Counted from the first letter of the stretch, positions 35,258-43,986 are shown. The stretch: DNA of 64,000 bases from Actinomadura nitritigenes (GCF_017573545.1 NZ_JAGEOK010000020.1:1-64000), one strand, 5' to 3'. Notes: generated by a model not told the origin, from the sequence alone. Numbers and translations: made by a program.

Positions 35258-36736
35258 CTACAGGATCCCGGCCGCGAGGTCCTCGGCGATCTGCACGAGC
35301 GTGCGGGTCGCCGCCCCGGTGCCGCCCTTCGGGGTGTAGCCGTAGGGCTCGCCCTGCTGGAACGAGGGACCGGCGATGTCGAGGTGCGCCCACTTCACGC
35401 CGTCCGGCACGAACTCCTTCAGGAAGACGCCGGCGACCAGCATCCCGCCCCAGCGGTCGCCGCTGATGTTCGCCAGGTCGGCCACCGCCGAGTCGAGCCC
35501 CTTGCGCAGCTCGGCCGGCAGCGGCATGCCCCAGGAGGCCTCCCCGGCGCGCTCGGCCGCCGCCACCACCTTCTCACGGACGTCGTCGTCGTTGGCCATG
35601 ACCCCGGCGGTGCGGCTGCCGAGCGCGACCAGCTGCGCGCCGGTCAGCGTCGCCACGTCCACGATCAGGTCCGGGGAGTCCTCGCCGGAGCGGACCAGCG
35701 CGTCGGCGAGCACGAGGCGGCCCTCGGCGTCGGTGTTGAGGACCTCGACGGTCTTGCCGCCGTAGATGCGCAGCACGTCGGACGGGCGCTGGGCGCTGCC
35801 GCTCGGCATGTTCTCGGCGATGGCCAGGTAGCCGACGACGTTGACCCGCGGGGCCAGCTCGGCGATGGCGGCCATCGCGCCGAGGACGGCGCCGGCGCCG
35901 CCCATGTCGGACTTCATCCAGTCCATGGAGCCGGACGGCTTCAGGGAGAGGCCGCCGGAGTCGAACGTGATGCCCTTGCCGACCAGCGCGAGCGTCTTGG
36001 ACGCCTCGGGGTGGGAGTAGGCGAGCCGGACGAGGCGCGGCGGGTTCACCGAGCCCTGCCCGACGCCGGTGAGGCCGCCGTAGCCGCCGTCGACGAGCGC
36101 CTTCTCGTCGAGGACCTCGATGCCGAGGCCGCTCTCGCGGGCGACCCGCTCGGCCTCGTTGGCGAGGTCCTCGGGGGTGAGGTCGGACGGCGGGGTGTTC
36201 ACCAGGTCGCGGACCAGGTTGACGGCGTCGGCCAGCACGCGGGCGCGCTCCACGGCCACGTCGGTGGCGGCGGGGGCGGCGAGGCGGATCTCGGCGACGG
36301 GGCTCTTGTGGCCGTCGCCGGTCCGGTAGGAGTCGAAGGAGTAGGCGCCGAGCAGCGCGCCGAGCGCGACCGACTCGGCCTCGGCGGCGGACGGGGCGGG
36401 CAGCGCGACCGCGACCTTCCCGGACCCGGCCAGCGCGCGGACGGCGGCGCCGGCGGCGCGGCGCAGGTCCTCGGCGGAGGGGTCCTCGCCGAGCCCGGCG
36501 GCGACGATCACCGGGGCGGTGACGGCGCCGAGCGTGGGCAGCTTGGTGATCTCGCCGGGCTTGCCGGTGGCGCCGAGGGCGCCGAGCGCCGCGGCGAGCC
36601 TCCCGTCCATGGCGCGGTCGAGGTCCTCGGCGCCGGCGGCGGGCGCGGCCCCCGCGTCCGCCGGGACGGCTCCGATCACGATGGCGTCGACGTCGAGGCC
36701 GGCCAGGTCTGCGCTGTCAAGTCCGATGCTCGTCAC
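35258..36736 (-). CDS. pepA: Leucyl aminopeptidase (M17)
   Basis: A 492-residue two-zinc aminopeptidase. Metal and catalytic residues are all present: K254 and D259 (KGITFDSGG), D277 (KSDMGGAG), D336 and E338 with R340 (NTDAEGRL). The N-terminal ~170 residues are the macro-like domain of M17 hexamers. It removes N-terminal Leu and similar residues; some family members also bind DNA. Start is GTG 36736; the frame is open upstream but that part is low-complexity and lacks a start signal. Same strand as lpdA, 148 bp upstream. Confidence 0.94.
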   Translation of the reverse strand: MTSIGLDSADLAGLDVDAIVIGAVPADAGAAPAAGAEDLDRAMDGRLAAALGALGATGKPGEITKLPTLGAVTAPVIVAAGLGEDPSAEDLRRAAGAAVRALAGSGKVAVALPAPSAAEAESVALGALLGAYSFDSYRTGDGHKSPVAEIRLAAPAATDVAVERARVLADAVNLVRDLVNTPPSDLTPEDLANEAERVARESGLGIEVLDEKALVDGGYGGLTGVGQGSVNPPRLVRLAYSHPEASKTLALVGKGITFDSGGLSLKPSGSMDWMKSDMGGAGAVLGAMAAIAELAPRVNVVGYLAIAENMPSGSAQRPSDVLRIYGGKTVEVLNTDAEGRLVLADALVRSGEDSPDLIVDVATLTGAQLVALGSRTAGVMANDDDVREKVVAAAERAGEASWGMPLPAELRKGLDSAVADLANISGDRWGGMLVAGVFLKEFVPDGVKWAHLDIAGPSFQQGEPYGYTPKGGTGAATRTLVQIAEDLAAGIL

Positions 36737-37096
36737 GTAGTCCGATGTTAGTCCTCCCGGTGACCGGTTTCGCCCTTTTGGATCAAGCATTGCCGGGCCC
36801 GGAACCTTGCCGCTGCCTGCCGCGATCGCCGTGCGGGCGCGGACGCGGGCGCGGGGCGCCGGAAGATCACCCGGCGCCCGGGCGGGGCCGGGCGCCGGAC
36901 CGGCCGGCCCGCGGAGGCGGCTCGGGGACGGCTCGGGGGCGGCTCGGAGAGGGTGCGGAGGGGGCGTGGAGGCGGCGCGGCAGGTGGCGGGACGCCGGAA
37001 GCGGGGCGCGTTCGCGCAGGTCACGCGGGCGCCGCGGATTTTCGGGGTGGCGCAACGGCCTCGCTATTCACCTATTCCCACCGTTTTAGTAGGTTT
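36737..37096. other. 360-bp intergenic region between pepA and the GntR gene
   Basis: No gene is supported here. The middle is extremely GC-rich and holds one 9-bp hairpin (GGGCGCCGG / CCGGCGCCC, 36854-36879). The right end (37060-37096) is the most AT-rich part and should carry the GntR promoter. It includes the inverted repeat ACCTA-N15-TAGGT at 37070-37094. Confidence 0.5.
37070..37094. promoter_or_regulatory. Candidate GntR operator
   Basis: ACCTA (37070-37074) and TAGGT (37090-37094) form a 5-bp inverted repeat ending 2 bp before the GntR ATG, in an AT-rich patch. Autoregulation at a site like this would be usual for HutC-type GntR proteins. The arms are short, so this is tentative. Confidence 0.3.
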
Positions 37097-37903
37097 ATGG
37101 CCGTGACCAGGAGAGACGACACCCGCTCGGCGACCGCGCCGGCCCCGGGGACGGCGACGGCGCCGGCCCCGCCGGCCGCCGCCGAACCGCGCCGGCCGCG
37201 CGCCGACCGGGCCCGCCGGGTCGCGGACGTCCTGCGCCGCCAGGTGCTCTACGGCGACCTGCGCAGCGGCGCGCTGCCCGCCGAGGCCGAGCTCGTCCGC
37301 GAGTTCGGCGCGTCCCGCAACACCGTCCGGGAGGCCCTGGCGCTCCTGCGCGCCGAGGGCCTCATCGAGCGCTGCCCCGGCGTCGGCACGCACGCGGTCG
37401 CCGAGAAGTACCCGCACGGGCTGGAGCGGCTCCTCGGCCTCGCCGAGACGCTGCGCGAGCACGGCGAGGTCGCCAACGAGGTCCGGACGACCGGCCTGCT
37501 CACCCCGTCCCGCGAGGTGTCCTCCCGGCTGCGGCTGCCGGCCGGGGAGCAGGTCGTCTACATCGAGCGGATCCGGCGGCTGGACGGGCTGCCGCTCTCC
37601 CTCGACCTCACCTACGTCCCGCGCGACCTCGGCGAGCCGCTGCTGGCCGAGGACCTGGTCCGCAACGACATCTTCGTCCTGCTCGAACGCATCGCCGGCC
37701 GGCCGCTCGGCCGGGCCGAGGTGACGCTGGAGGCGGTCAACGCCGACCCGCACTCCGCCGCCACCCTGGACGCCCCGCGCGGTGCCGCCCTGCTGATGCT
37801 CGAACGCCTCACCCACCTGTCGGACGGGCGCCCCGTGGACCTGGAGTTCATCCGATTCCGCGGCGACCGCATCACGATGAGCGGCTCCATGAGCCGCGCC
37901 TGA
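37097..37903 (+). CDS. GntR/HutC-family transcriptional regulator
   Basis: A 268-residue regulator. After a Pro/Ala/Thr-rich N-terminus, residues about 45-105 form the GntR winged helix (RVADVLRRQVLYGDLRSGAL, AELVREFGASRNTVREALAL, LRAEGLIERCPGVGT). Residues about 120-265 form a UTRA effector domain (VYIERIRRLDGLPLSLDLTY, ALLMLERLTHLSDGRPVDLE). HutC-type regulators sense a small ligand and control an adjacent catabolic or uptake operon; the ferredoxin-ABC-flavoprotein cassette starts 80 bp downstream on the same strand. ATG 37097 or GTG 37103. Confidence 0.92.
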   Translation: MAVTRRDDTRSATAPAPGTATAPAPPAAAEPRRPRADRARRVADVLRRQVLYGDLRSGALPAEAELVREFGASRNTVREALALLRAEGLIERCPGVGTHAVAEKYPHGLERLLGLAETLREHGEVANEVRTTGLLTPSREVSSRLRLPAGEQVVYIERIRRLDGLPLSLDLTYVPRDLGEPLLAEDLVRNDIFVLLERIAGRPLGRAEVTLEAVNADPHSAATLDAPRGAALLMLERLTHLSDGRPVDLEFIRFRGDRITMSGSMSRA

Positions 37904-37983
37904 GCCCTTCCGTCCGTCCGGCCGAAGCCGCGCAGCGCCGCGCGGCGGGTCCCGCATGCCCGCACACCACCACTGGAGAACCC

Positions 37984-38211
37984 ATGTCCCTCGTGGAGAA
38001 CCGCGCCGACGTCCCCGTGACGGTGGACGAGGCGCTCTGCATCGACGGCTGCACGCTGTGCATCGACGTCTGCCCGCTGGACGCCCTCGCGGTCCACCCG
38101 GAGACCGGCAAGGCGTACATGCACGTGGACGAGTGCTGGTACTGCGGGCCGTGCGCCGACCGCTGCCCGACCGGGGCCGTGACCATCGACATGCCGTACC
38201 TGCTGCGCTGA
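37984..38211 (+). CDS. Two-cluster [4Fe-4S] ferredoxin, AsfB/AprB-like
   Basis: A 75-residue ferredoxin with eight cysteines in two cluster motifs: C19-x3-C23-x2-C26-x3-C30-P and C51-x2-C54-x2-C57-x3-C61-P. Between them is an acidic/aromatic turn (KAYMHVDECWYCGPC). The CWYCGPCADRCP half recalls AprB of adenylylsulfate reductase and AsfB of aryl-sulfonate desulfonation. It would pass electrons to or from the FAD protein encoded at the end of the cassette. ATG 37984. It is the first structural gene after the GntR regulator, 11 bp before the binding protein. Confidence 0.9.
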   Translation: MSLVENRADVPVTVDEALCIDGCTLCIDVCPLDALAVHPETGKAYMHVDECWYCGPCADRCPTGAVTIDMPYLLR

Positions 38212-38222
38212 GGACCCGACCG

Positions 38223-39680
38223 ATGAACGCGATGCCATCGATGAACGCGATGAAGACGACACTGGCCGCGGGCGCCGCCCTCCTCCCCTTCCTGGCCGGC
38301 TGCACCGTGGCCGGGAACGCCGCCGGCGGCGGGGGCTCGGGGCGGATCGTCGTGGGGTACCAGTCCAAGACCATCAACACCGTCACCGCCGGGACGCTGC
38401 TGCGCTCGCTCGGCTACTTCGAGAAGCGGCTGAAGGCGCTCGGGAAGCAGGACGGCACGGAGTACTCGGTGGTGTGGCGCGACTACGACACCGGCGCGCC
38501 CATCACCGCGCAGATGCTCGCCGGGAAGATCGACATCGGCTCGATGGGCGACTACCCGCTGCTGATCAACGGGTCGCGGGCGCAGGCCCAGGGCGGCGAC
38601 GCGAAGACCTCCTGGGTGTCGGTGACCGGCTACAACATGCGCGGCTCCCTGAACGGCGTGGTCGTCGCCCCGGGCTCCAAGGCGAAGACGCTGCGCGACC
38701 TCAAGGGGCGGACGGTCTCGACGAGCGTCGGCTCAGCGGGGCACGGCACCTTCGTCCAGGCGGCCCGCGAGTACGGGCTGGATCCCGCCAAGGACGTCAA
38801 GGTCGAGAACCAGCAGCCCACGGTGGGCGCGTCGGCGTTGCAGGCGGGCAGCGCGGCGGCGTTCGCGCAGTTCGTCGCCTGGCCCGGCCTGCTGGTGGAC
38901 AAGGGGCAGGCGCGGCTGCTGTACGACGGCGGCCGGCTCGGCGTGCCCACGTTCCACGGCGTGGTGGTGCGCGACCAGTTCGCCGAGAAGGACGGCAAGG
39001 TGCTGGACGCGTTCCTGCGCGCGCAGATCGACGCGACCGACTACCTGCACGCGCACCCGCTGGCGGCGGCCGAGTCGGTGGCGTCCACCACCGGGCTGCC
39101 CGCCGAGACCGTGTACCTCTACAACGGCGCGGGCGGCGTCGCCACGTTCGACCCGACCATCAAGCAGGGGCTGAAGGACGCCTTCGTGCACGACGTCCCG
39201 TTCCTGAAGTCCATCGGGGTCATCCAGACCCCCTTGGAGGTCGGGCCCTTCATCAACGACTCCTACATCAGGAAGGCGTACGGCGCGTCCTACGACCACG
39301 ACGCCGCGTCCACCGCCAACCCCGCCGCCATCACCGGGACCGACGAGGTGTGCAAGACCAGGGTGGACGACCCGAAGACCGCCGGCGAGGTGTGGGTGCA
39401 GGGCGAAGAGAGCACGCGCCCGGTGGCCGACCCGGTCTGCCTGCTGAAGAACGTGCGCGCGCTCCAGGGCCAGGGCAAGCGGCTCAGGGCCGTCTACATC
39501 CCGGACGCCACGACCGGCACCCGCTGGTTCGCCGACAAGGACGTCTGGGTCGAGGACCCGGCCGCCAAGGCGGGGGAGAGGTTCAAGCCGTTCGCCACGG
39601 AGGAGGGCGCGCGGGAGTACGTCGCCGCGCACTCCGGCGCCGAGGTCGTCACCTATGACGAGGCGGTGAAGAGCGCGTGA
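38223..39680 (+). CDS. ABC transporter substrate-binding lipoprotein with C-terminal NosL-like domain
   Basis: A 485-residue lipoprotein. The signal peptide ends at lipobox C27 (LPFLAGC). Residues about 42-350 form an SsuA/TauA/NrtA-type two-lobe binding domain (TAQMLAGKIDIGSMGDYPLL, DLKGRTVSTSVGSAGH). Residues 372-485 are extra: a Cys-containing segment (C377, C406 in DPVCLLKNVRAL), RAVYIPDATTGTRWFADKDV, and FKPFATEEGAREYVAAHSGA ending VVTYDEAV. That last part matches the NosL pattern (pre-acylated copper-binding or accessory proteins). Several in-frame ATGs precede the signal; 38223 is used. The permease overlaps its stop by 4 nt. Confidence 0.85.
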   Translation: MNAMPSMNAMKTTLAAGAALLPFLAGCTVAGNAAGGGGSGRIVVGYQSKTINTVTAGTLLRSLGYFEKRLKALGKQDGTEYSVVWRDYDTGAPITAQMLAGKIDIGSMGDYPLLINGSRAQAQGGDAKTSWVSVTGYNMRGSLNGVVVAPGSKAKTLRDLKGRTVSTSVGSAGHGTFVQAAREYGLDPAKDVKVENQQPTVGASALQAGSAAAFAQFVAWPGLLVDKGQARLLYDGGRLGVPTFHGVVVRDQFAEKDGKVLDAFLRAQIDATDYLHAHPLAAAESVASTTGLPAETVYLYNGAGGVATFDPTIKQGLKDAFVHDVPFLKSIGVIQTPLEVGPFINDSYIRKAYGASYDHDAASTANPAAITGTDEVCKTRVDDPKTAGEVWVQGEESTRPVADPVCLLKNVRALQGQGKRLRAVYIPDATTGTRWFADKDVWVEDPAAKAGERFKPFATEEGAREYVAAHSGAEVVTYDEAVKSA

Positions 39681-40453
39681 GCGGCCTCCTGCGCTGGCCC
39701 GTCCGCGCCGCGTCCCTCCTGGCGGCGCTCGCGGTGTGGCAGATGCTGACCGCGGCGGACGTCAGGCTGTGGGTCCGGTTCGACCGGTTCCCCGGCCCGG
39801 CCGACGTGCTGCGGGAGTTCGGCCGGCAGGCCGAGCACGCCCAGTACTGGCAGGACGTCGCGCAGAGCCTCGTCCGCATCCTCACCGGGTTCGCGCTCGC
39901 CGCCGTCCTCGGCGTCGCCGCGGGCGTCGCCACCGCCCGGTCCCGGTGGGCGGGCGACCTGCTGCAGCCGCTGTTCGAGGTGGCCCGGCCGATCCCGGCG
40001 ATCGCGCTGGTGCCGGTCGCGATCCTGCTGTTCCCCGCGAACGAGCAGGGCATCGTGTTCATCACCTTCGCCGCCGCGTTCTTCCCCGTCCTGGTCGGCA
40101 CCCGGCACGCGGTGAAGGCCCTCCCGCTCGTGTGGGAGGACGCCGTCCGCACGCTGGGCGGCAGCCGCGTCCGGGTCCTGTCCGGGGTCGTGCTGCCGGG
40201 GATCCTGCCCGGCGTGTTCGGCGGGCTGTCCATCGGGATGGGCGTCGCGTGGATCTGCGTGATCTCCGCCGAGATGATCTCCGGCGACTTCGGGGTCGGC
40301 TACCGGACCTGGCAGGCGTACACGATCGTCGACTACCCCGGCGTGCTCGTCGGGATGGCCACCATCGGGCTGCTCGGCTACCTCACCTCCGCCGCCGTGG
40401 AGCTGGCGGGCCGCCGGCTGACCCGCTGGCTGCCGAGGGAGGGGCGCTCATGA
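39677..40453 (+). CDS. ABC transporter permease, SsuC/NrtB-like
   Basis: A 258-residue inner-membrane protein with six predicted helices, of the BPD_transp_1 type used for sulfonates, nitrate and taurine. The EAA loop is present as WEDAVRTLGGSRVRVLSGVVLPGILPGV. Its GTG start overlaps the binding-protein stop, and its stop overlaps the ATPase ATG, so the transporter is translationally coupled. It forms the membrane channel for the substrate recognised by the lipoprotein; the substrate is not determined by sequence. Confidence 0.93.
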   Translation: MSGLLRWPVRAASLLAALAVWQMLTAADVRLWVRFDRFPGPADVLREFGRQAEHAQYWQDVAQSLVRILTGFALAAVLGVAAGVATARSRWAGDLLQPLFEVARPIPAIALVPVAILLFPANEQGIVFITFAAAFFPVLVGTRHAVKALPLVWEDAVRTLGGSRVRVLSGVVLPGILPGVFGGLSIGMGVAWICVISAEMISGDFGVGYRTWQAYTIVDYPGVLVGMATIGLLGYLTSAAVELAGRRLTRWLPREGRS

Positions 40454-41280
40454 CGGGCGGAGCGGACCGGAGGGCCCGGGGACCCGCCTCCCCGCGCGGC
40501 GCCGGGAGCGCGATCGAGCTGCGGGCCGAGGGCGTGACGCTCGCCTACGGCGGCCGGCCCGTCGTCACCGGGCTCGACCTGACCGCCGAGGCGGGCGAGG
40601 TCCTCGCCGTGCTCGGCCCGTCCGGCTGCGGGAAGTCGACGCTGCTGCGCGCGTTCGCCGGGCTGCTGCCCGCCGCGTCCGGGCGCGTCCTCGCCGGCGG
40701 GGAGCCCGTCACCGGGCCGTCCGCCGACCGGGCGCTGATGTTCCAGGACGACGCGCTGCTGCCGTGGCGGACCGCGCGCCGCAACGTCGAGCTGGCGCTG
40801 TCGCTGCGCGGCGTGCGGCGGGCGGAGCGGCGCGCGGCGGCGGACCGCTGGCTGGCCCGGGTCGGCCTCGGGGACGCCGCCGGGCGGCTGCCGCGCGAGC
40901 TGTCCGGCGGGATGCGCCAGCGCGTCCAGCTCGCCCGGACGCTCGCCGCCGGGCCCCGCGCGATCCTCATGGACGAGCCGTTCGGCGCGCTCGACGCGCA
41001 GACCCGCGCGAGCATGCAGCGGCTGCTCCTCGACGTGATCGCCGACGCGCCCGCGACCGTCGTGTTCGTCACCCACGACGTCGACGAGGCGCTGCTGATC
41101 GGCCACCGGATCGCCGTCCTCGGCGCGGGCGGCGTCACCGCGCGGTTCCCAGCGCGCGCGCCCCGCGAGGAGGTCCTCGCGGCGCTGGGCGCGCGTGCCG
41201 AGGCGCGGGAGACCGATGCGCGGGACACCGGTGCGCGGGACACCGATGCGCGGGAGACCGAGATGAAGGAGATCGTGTGA
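40450..41280 (+). CDS. ABC transporter ATP-binding protein, SsuB/NrtD-like
   Basis: A 276-residue ATPase. Walker A GPSGCGKST (56-64), FQDDALLPWRTARRNVELAL as the Q-loop region typical of nitrate/sulfonate transporters, signature LSGGMRQRVQLARTL, Walker B LMDEPFGALD and the switch in VFVTHDVDEALL. A tandem repeat of four 5-residue units (ARETD, ARDTG, ARDTD, ARETE; residues 252-271) extends the C-terminus. The stop overlaps the flavoprotein start by one base (TGATG). Confidence 0.93.
   Translation: MTGGADRRARGPASPRGAGSAIELRAEGVTLAYGGRPVVTGLDLTAEAGEVLAVLGPSGCGKSTLLRAFAGLLPAASGRVLAGGEPVTGPSADRALMFQDDALLPWRTARRNVELALSLRGVRRAERRAAADRWLARVGLGDAAGRLPRELSGGMRQRVQLARTLAAGPRAILMDEPFGALDAQTRASMQRLLLDVIADAPATVVFVTHDVDEALLIGHRIAVLGAGGVTARFPARAPREEVLAALGARAEARETDARDTGARDTDARETEMKEIV
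41203..41262 (+). repeat. Four-copy 15-bp tandem repeat inside the ATPase gene
   Basis: Units are GCGCGGGAGACCGAT, GCGCGGGACACCGGT, GCGCGGGACACCGAT and GCGCGGGAGACCGAG, in frame. They encode ARETD-like units at the C-terminus of the ATPase. Copy-number variation would change tail length without frameshift. Confidence 0.9.
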
Positions 41281-43973
41281 TGGAGATCCCCGCCGCGACC
41301 GAGCGGCGCGAGCTGGCCGCCGACGTGCTGGTGATCGGCGGCGGCACCGCCGGGACGATGGCCGCGATCACCGCGGCCGAGCACGGCGCGTCCGTGCTGC
41401 TGCTGGAGAAGGCGCACGTCCGGCACTCCGGGGCGCTCGCCATGGGCATGGACGGCGTGAACAACGCGGTCATCCCGGGCAAGGCCACGCCGGAGGACTA
41501 CGTCGCCGAGATCACCCGCGCCAACGACGGCATCGTGGACCAGCGGACCGTCCACCAGACCGCCACGCGCGGGTTCGCCATGGTGAAGCGGCTCGAGAGG
41601 TACGGCGTGAAGTTCGAGAAGGACGAGCACGGCGAGTACGCGGTGCGCCGCGTCCACCGCTCCGGCTCCTACGTGCTGCCGATGCCCGAGGGCAAGGACG
41701 TCAAGAAGGTGCTCTACCGGGTGCTGCGGCAGCGCTCCATCCGGGAGAAGGTGCGGATCGAGAACCGCGTGATGCCGGTGCGCGTCCTGACGTCGGGCGG
41801 GCGCGCCGTCGGGGCGGTGGGGTTCGACACCCGCAGCGGCGAGTTCGTCACCGTGGCGGCCGGGGCGGTGATCCTGGCGACCGGGGCGTGCGGCCGGCTC
41901 GGCCTGCCCGCGTCCGGCTACCTGTACGGGACGTACGAGAACCCGACCAACGCGGGCGACGGCTACGCGATGGCCTACCACGCGGGCGCCGAGCTGAGCG
42001 GCATCGAGTGCTTCCAGATCAACCCGCTCATCAAGGACTACAACGGGCCCGCCTGCGCCTACGTCGCCAACCCGTTCGGCGGGTACCAGGTCAACGCCGA
42101 GGGCACCCGGTTCGTCGACTGCGACTACTGGTCCGGGCAGATGATGTCCGAGGTCAAACGGGAGATCGACTCCGCGCGCGGGCCGATCTACCTCAAGCTC
42201 ACGCACCTGCCGGACGAGACGCTGACCGCGCTCGAGGGCATCCTGCACAGCACCGAGCGGCCGACGCGCGGCACGTTCCACGCGGGCCGCGGCCACGACT
42301 ACCGCACGCACGACGTGGAGATGCACATCTCCGAGATCGGGCTGTGCGGCGGGCACTCGGCGTCCGGCGTCTGGGTGGACGAGAACGCCCGCACCACCGT
42401 CCCCGGCCTGTACGCGGCGGGCGACCTGGCCTGCGTGCCGCACAACTACATGATCGGCGCGTTCGTGTTCGGCGACCTCGCGGGCGCGCACGCGTCCGCC
42501 CACCTGCCCGCCGGCCGGGGCGGGCCGGCCGAGCTGCCCGAGGACCAGATCCGGGCCGCGCACGAGCTGATCTACCGCCCGCTGCGCAACCCCGGCGGCC
42601 CGCCGCAGCCGCAGGTCGAGTACAAGCTGCGCCGGTTCGTCAACGACTACGTCGCGCCGCCGAAGACGCGGACCAGGCTCGACATCGCCGTCGAGACGTT
42701 CGCGCGGATGGAGACCGAGATCGCCGGGATGGGCGCGCGGACCCCGCACGAGCTGATGCGCTGCGCCGAGGTCACCTTCATCCGCGACTGCGCCGAGATG
42801 GCCGCCCGGTCGTCCCTCACCCGCACCGAGAGCCGCTGGGGCCTCTACCACGACCGCGCCGACCTGCCCGAACGCGACGACGCCGAGTGGATGTTCCACC
42901 TCAACCTGCGGCGCCGCGACGACGGCGCGATGGAGTTCGTCAAGCGGCCGGTCGCCCCGTACCTCGTGCCCGTCGAGGAGTTCACCGTCCCCGAGGGCGC
43001 CGAGCCGCAGGTCCTCGGGGCGGGGTCCGCCGCACGGGTCGCGGCCGCGGCCCGCCCGGCCGAGGGGCCCCGTCGCACGGCCGCGGTCGGACGGTCCCCG
43101 CGGCTCCTGGAGCTGCAGCGGCTCGCCGAGACCGAACCGGACGTCGGCGCGGTCGCCGCCTACCTGTCCGACCCCGACCCGAAGGTGCGGCGCGCCGCCG
43201 TCGCCACCCTCACCGAGGTCGCCCCGGACGACGTCGCCGGGGCGCTCGCCACCGCGCTCGGCGACGCGCACGGCTCCGTCCGGCACGCCGCCGCGACGGC
43301 GCTGCGCGAGCTCGTCGAGGTGCTGCCGGCGACGGGGGAGGTCCGGGACGCGCTGAGCGGAGCCCTGGGCGTCCCGGACGCGCAGGTGCGGGCCGCGGTC
43401 CTGGACGTCCTGCGCGCGCTGCGCCTCGGCGGCGCGGACGTGTTCGCCGCCGCGCTCGGCGACCCCGACCACCGCGTCCGGCTGCAGGCCGTCCGCGGGC
43501 TGGTCGCGCACGACGCGGCGGACGGGGTGGCGCGCGCGGCCGGCGACGCGTCCCGCGAGGTGCGGATCGCCGTCGCGCACGGGCTCGGCACGATCGGCGC
43601 CCCGGCGTCCGCCGCCGTCCTCGGCCGCCTCGCCGGCGACGCCGACGACCTCGTCCGCGCCGCCGCCTTCGAGGCCCTCGCGGGCGTCGGCTGCCCGCCT
43701 CCGCTGGACGCGGCCGCGGCGGCGGCGCTGCACGACCCGGCGTGGCAGGTCCGCGCCGGCGCCGCGCGGGGCCTCGCGGGCGCCGACCCGGGCACCGCGT
43801 CCGTCCCGCTGATCAAGGCCCTGGACGACCCGCACCTCGACGTCCGCAAGGCCGCCGTGATCGCGCTGTCCGCCCAGCCGCGCACCGCCGAGACCACCGA
43901 GGCGCTGAGCGCCGCGCGGTCCGACCCGGACGCCGACGTCCGCGCCCACGCCCGCCGGGCCCTCATCTCCTGA
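41280..43973 (+). CDS. AprA/AsfA-like FAD flavoprotein with HEAT-repeat tail
   Basis: An 897-residue protein. Residues 1-~590 form a succinate-dehydrogenase/fumarate-reductase/AprA-type FAD fold: the dinucleotide loop VLVIGGGTAGTMAAI (G20-x-G), then HSGALAMGMDGVNNAV, TGACGRLGL, and GLYAAGDLACVPHNYMIGAF for the C-terminal FAD contact. Residues about 609-897 are about nine HEAT repeats (SDPDPKVRRAAVATLTEVAP, GDPDHRVRLQAVRGLVAHD). It probably exchanges electrons with the 2x[4Fe-4S] ferredoxin of the same operon, as AprA does with AprB and AsfA with AsfB. Substrate not identified; sulfonate or another S/N-oxyanion is suggested by the transporter. Confidence 0.88.
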   Translation: MEIPAATERRELAADVLVIGGGTAGTMAAITAAEHGASVLLLEKAHVRHSGALAMGMDGVNNAVIPGKATPEDYVAEITRANDGIVDQRTVHQTATRGFAMVKRLERYGVKFEKDEHGEYAVRRVHRSGSYVLPMPEGKDVKKVLYRVLRQRSIREKVRIENRVMPVRVLTSGGRAVGAVGFDTRSGEFVTVAAGAVILATGACGRLGLPASGYLYGTYENPTNAGDGYAMAYHAGAELSGIECFQINPLIKDYNGPACAYVANPFGGYQVNAEGTRFVDCDYWSGQMMSEVKREIDSARGPIYLKLTHLPDETLTALEGILHSTERPTRGTFHAGRGHDYRTHDVEMHISEIGLCGGHSASGVWVDENARTTVPGLYAAGDLACVPHNYMIGAFVFGDLAGAHASAHLPAGRGGPAELPEDQIRAAHELIYRPLRNPGGPPQPQVEYKLRRFVNDYVAPPKTRTRLDIAVETFARMETEIAGMGARTPHELMRCAEVTFIRDCAEMAARSSLTRTESRWGLYHDRADLPERDDAEWMFHLNLRRRDDGAMEFVKRPVAPYLVPVEEFTVPEGAEPQVLGAGSAARVAAAARPAEGPRRTAAVGRSPRLLELQRLAETEPDVGAVAAYLSDPDPKVRRAAVATLTEVAPDDVAGALATALGDAHGSVRHAAATALRELVEVLPATGEVRDALSGALGVPDAQVRAAVLDVLRALRLGGADVFAAALGDPDHRVRLQAVRGLVAHDAADGVARAAGDASREVRIAVAHGLGTIGAPASAAVLGRLAGDADDLVRAAAFEALAGVGCPPPLDAAAAAALHDPAWQVRAGAARGLAGADPGTASVPLIKALDDPHLDVRKAAVIALSAQPRTAETTEALSAARSDPDADVRAHARRALIS

Positions 43974-43986
43974 CCCGCCGGGGCGC

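Noticed and set aside
36854..36879. Hairpin in the pepA-GntR gap as a terminator or regulatory RNA
   Set aside because: Located upstream of both genes and embedded in an extreme-GC stretch where such stems arise by chance.
40545..43949. Long open minus-strand frame opposite the ATPase and flavoprotein genes
   Set aside because: Same antisense artefact; crosses two real genes and has no domain pattern or start signal.
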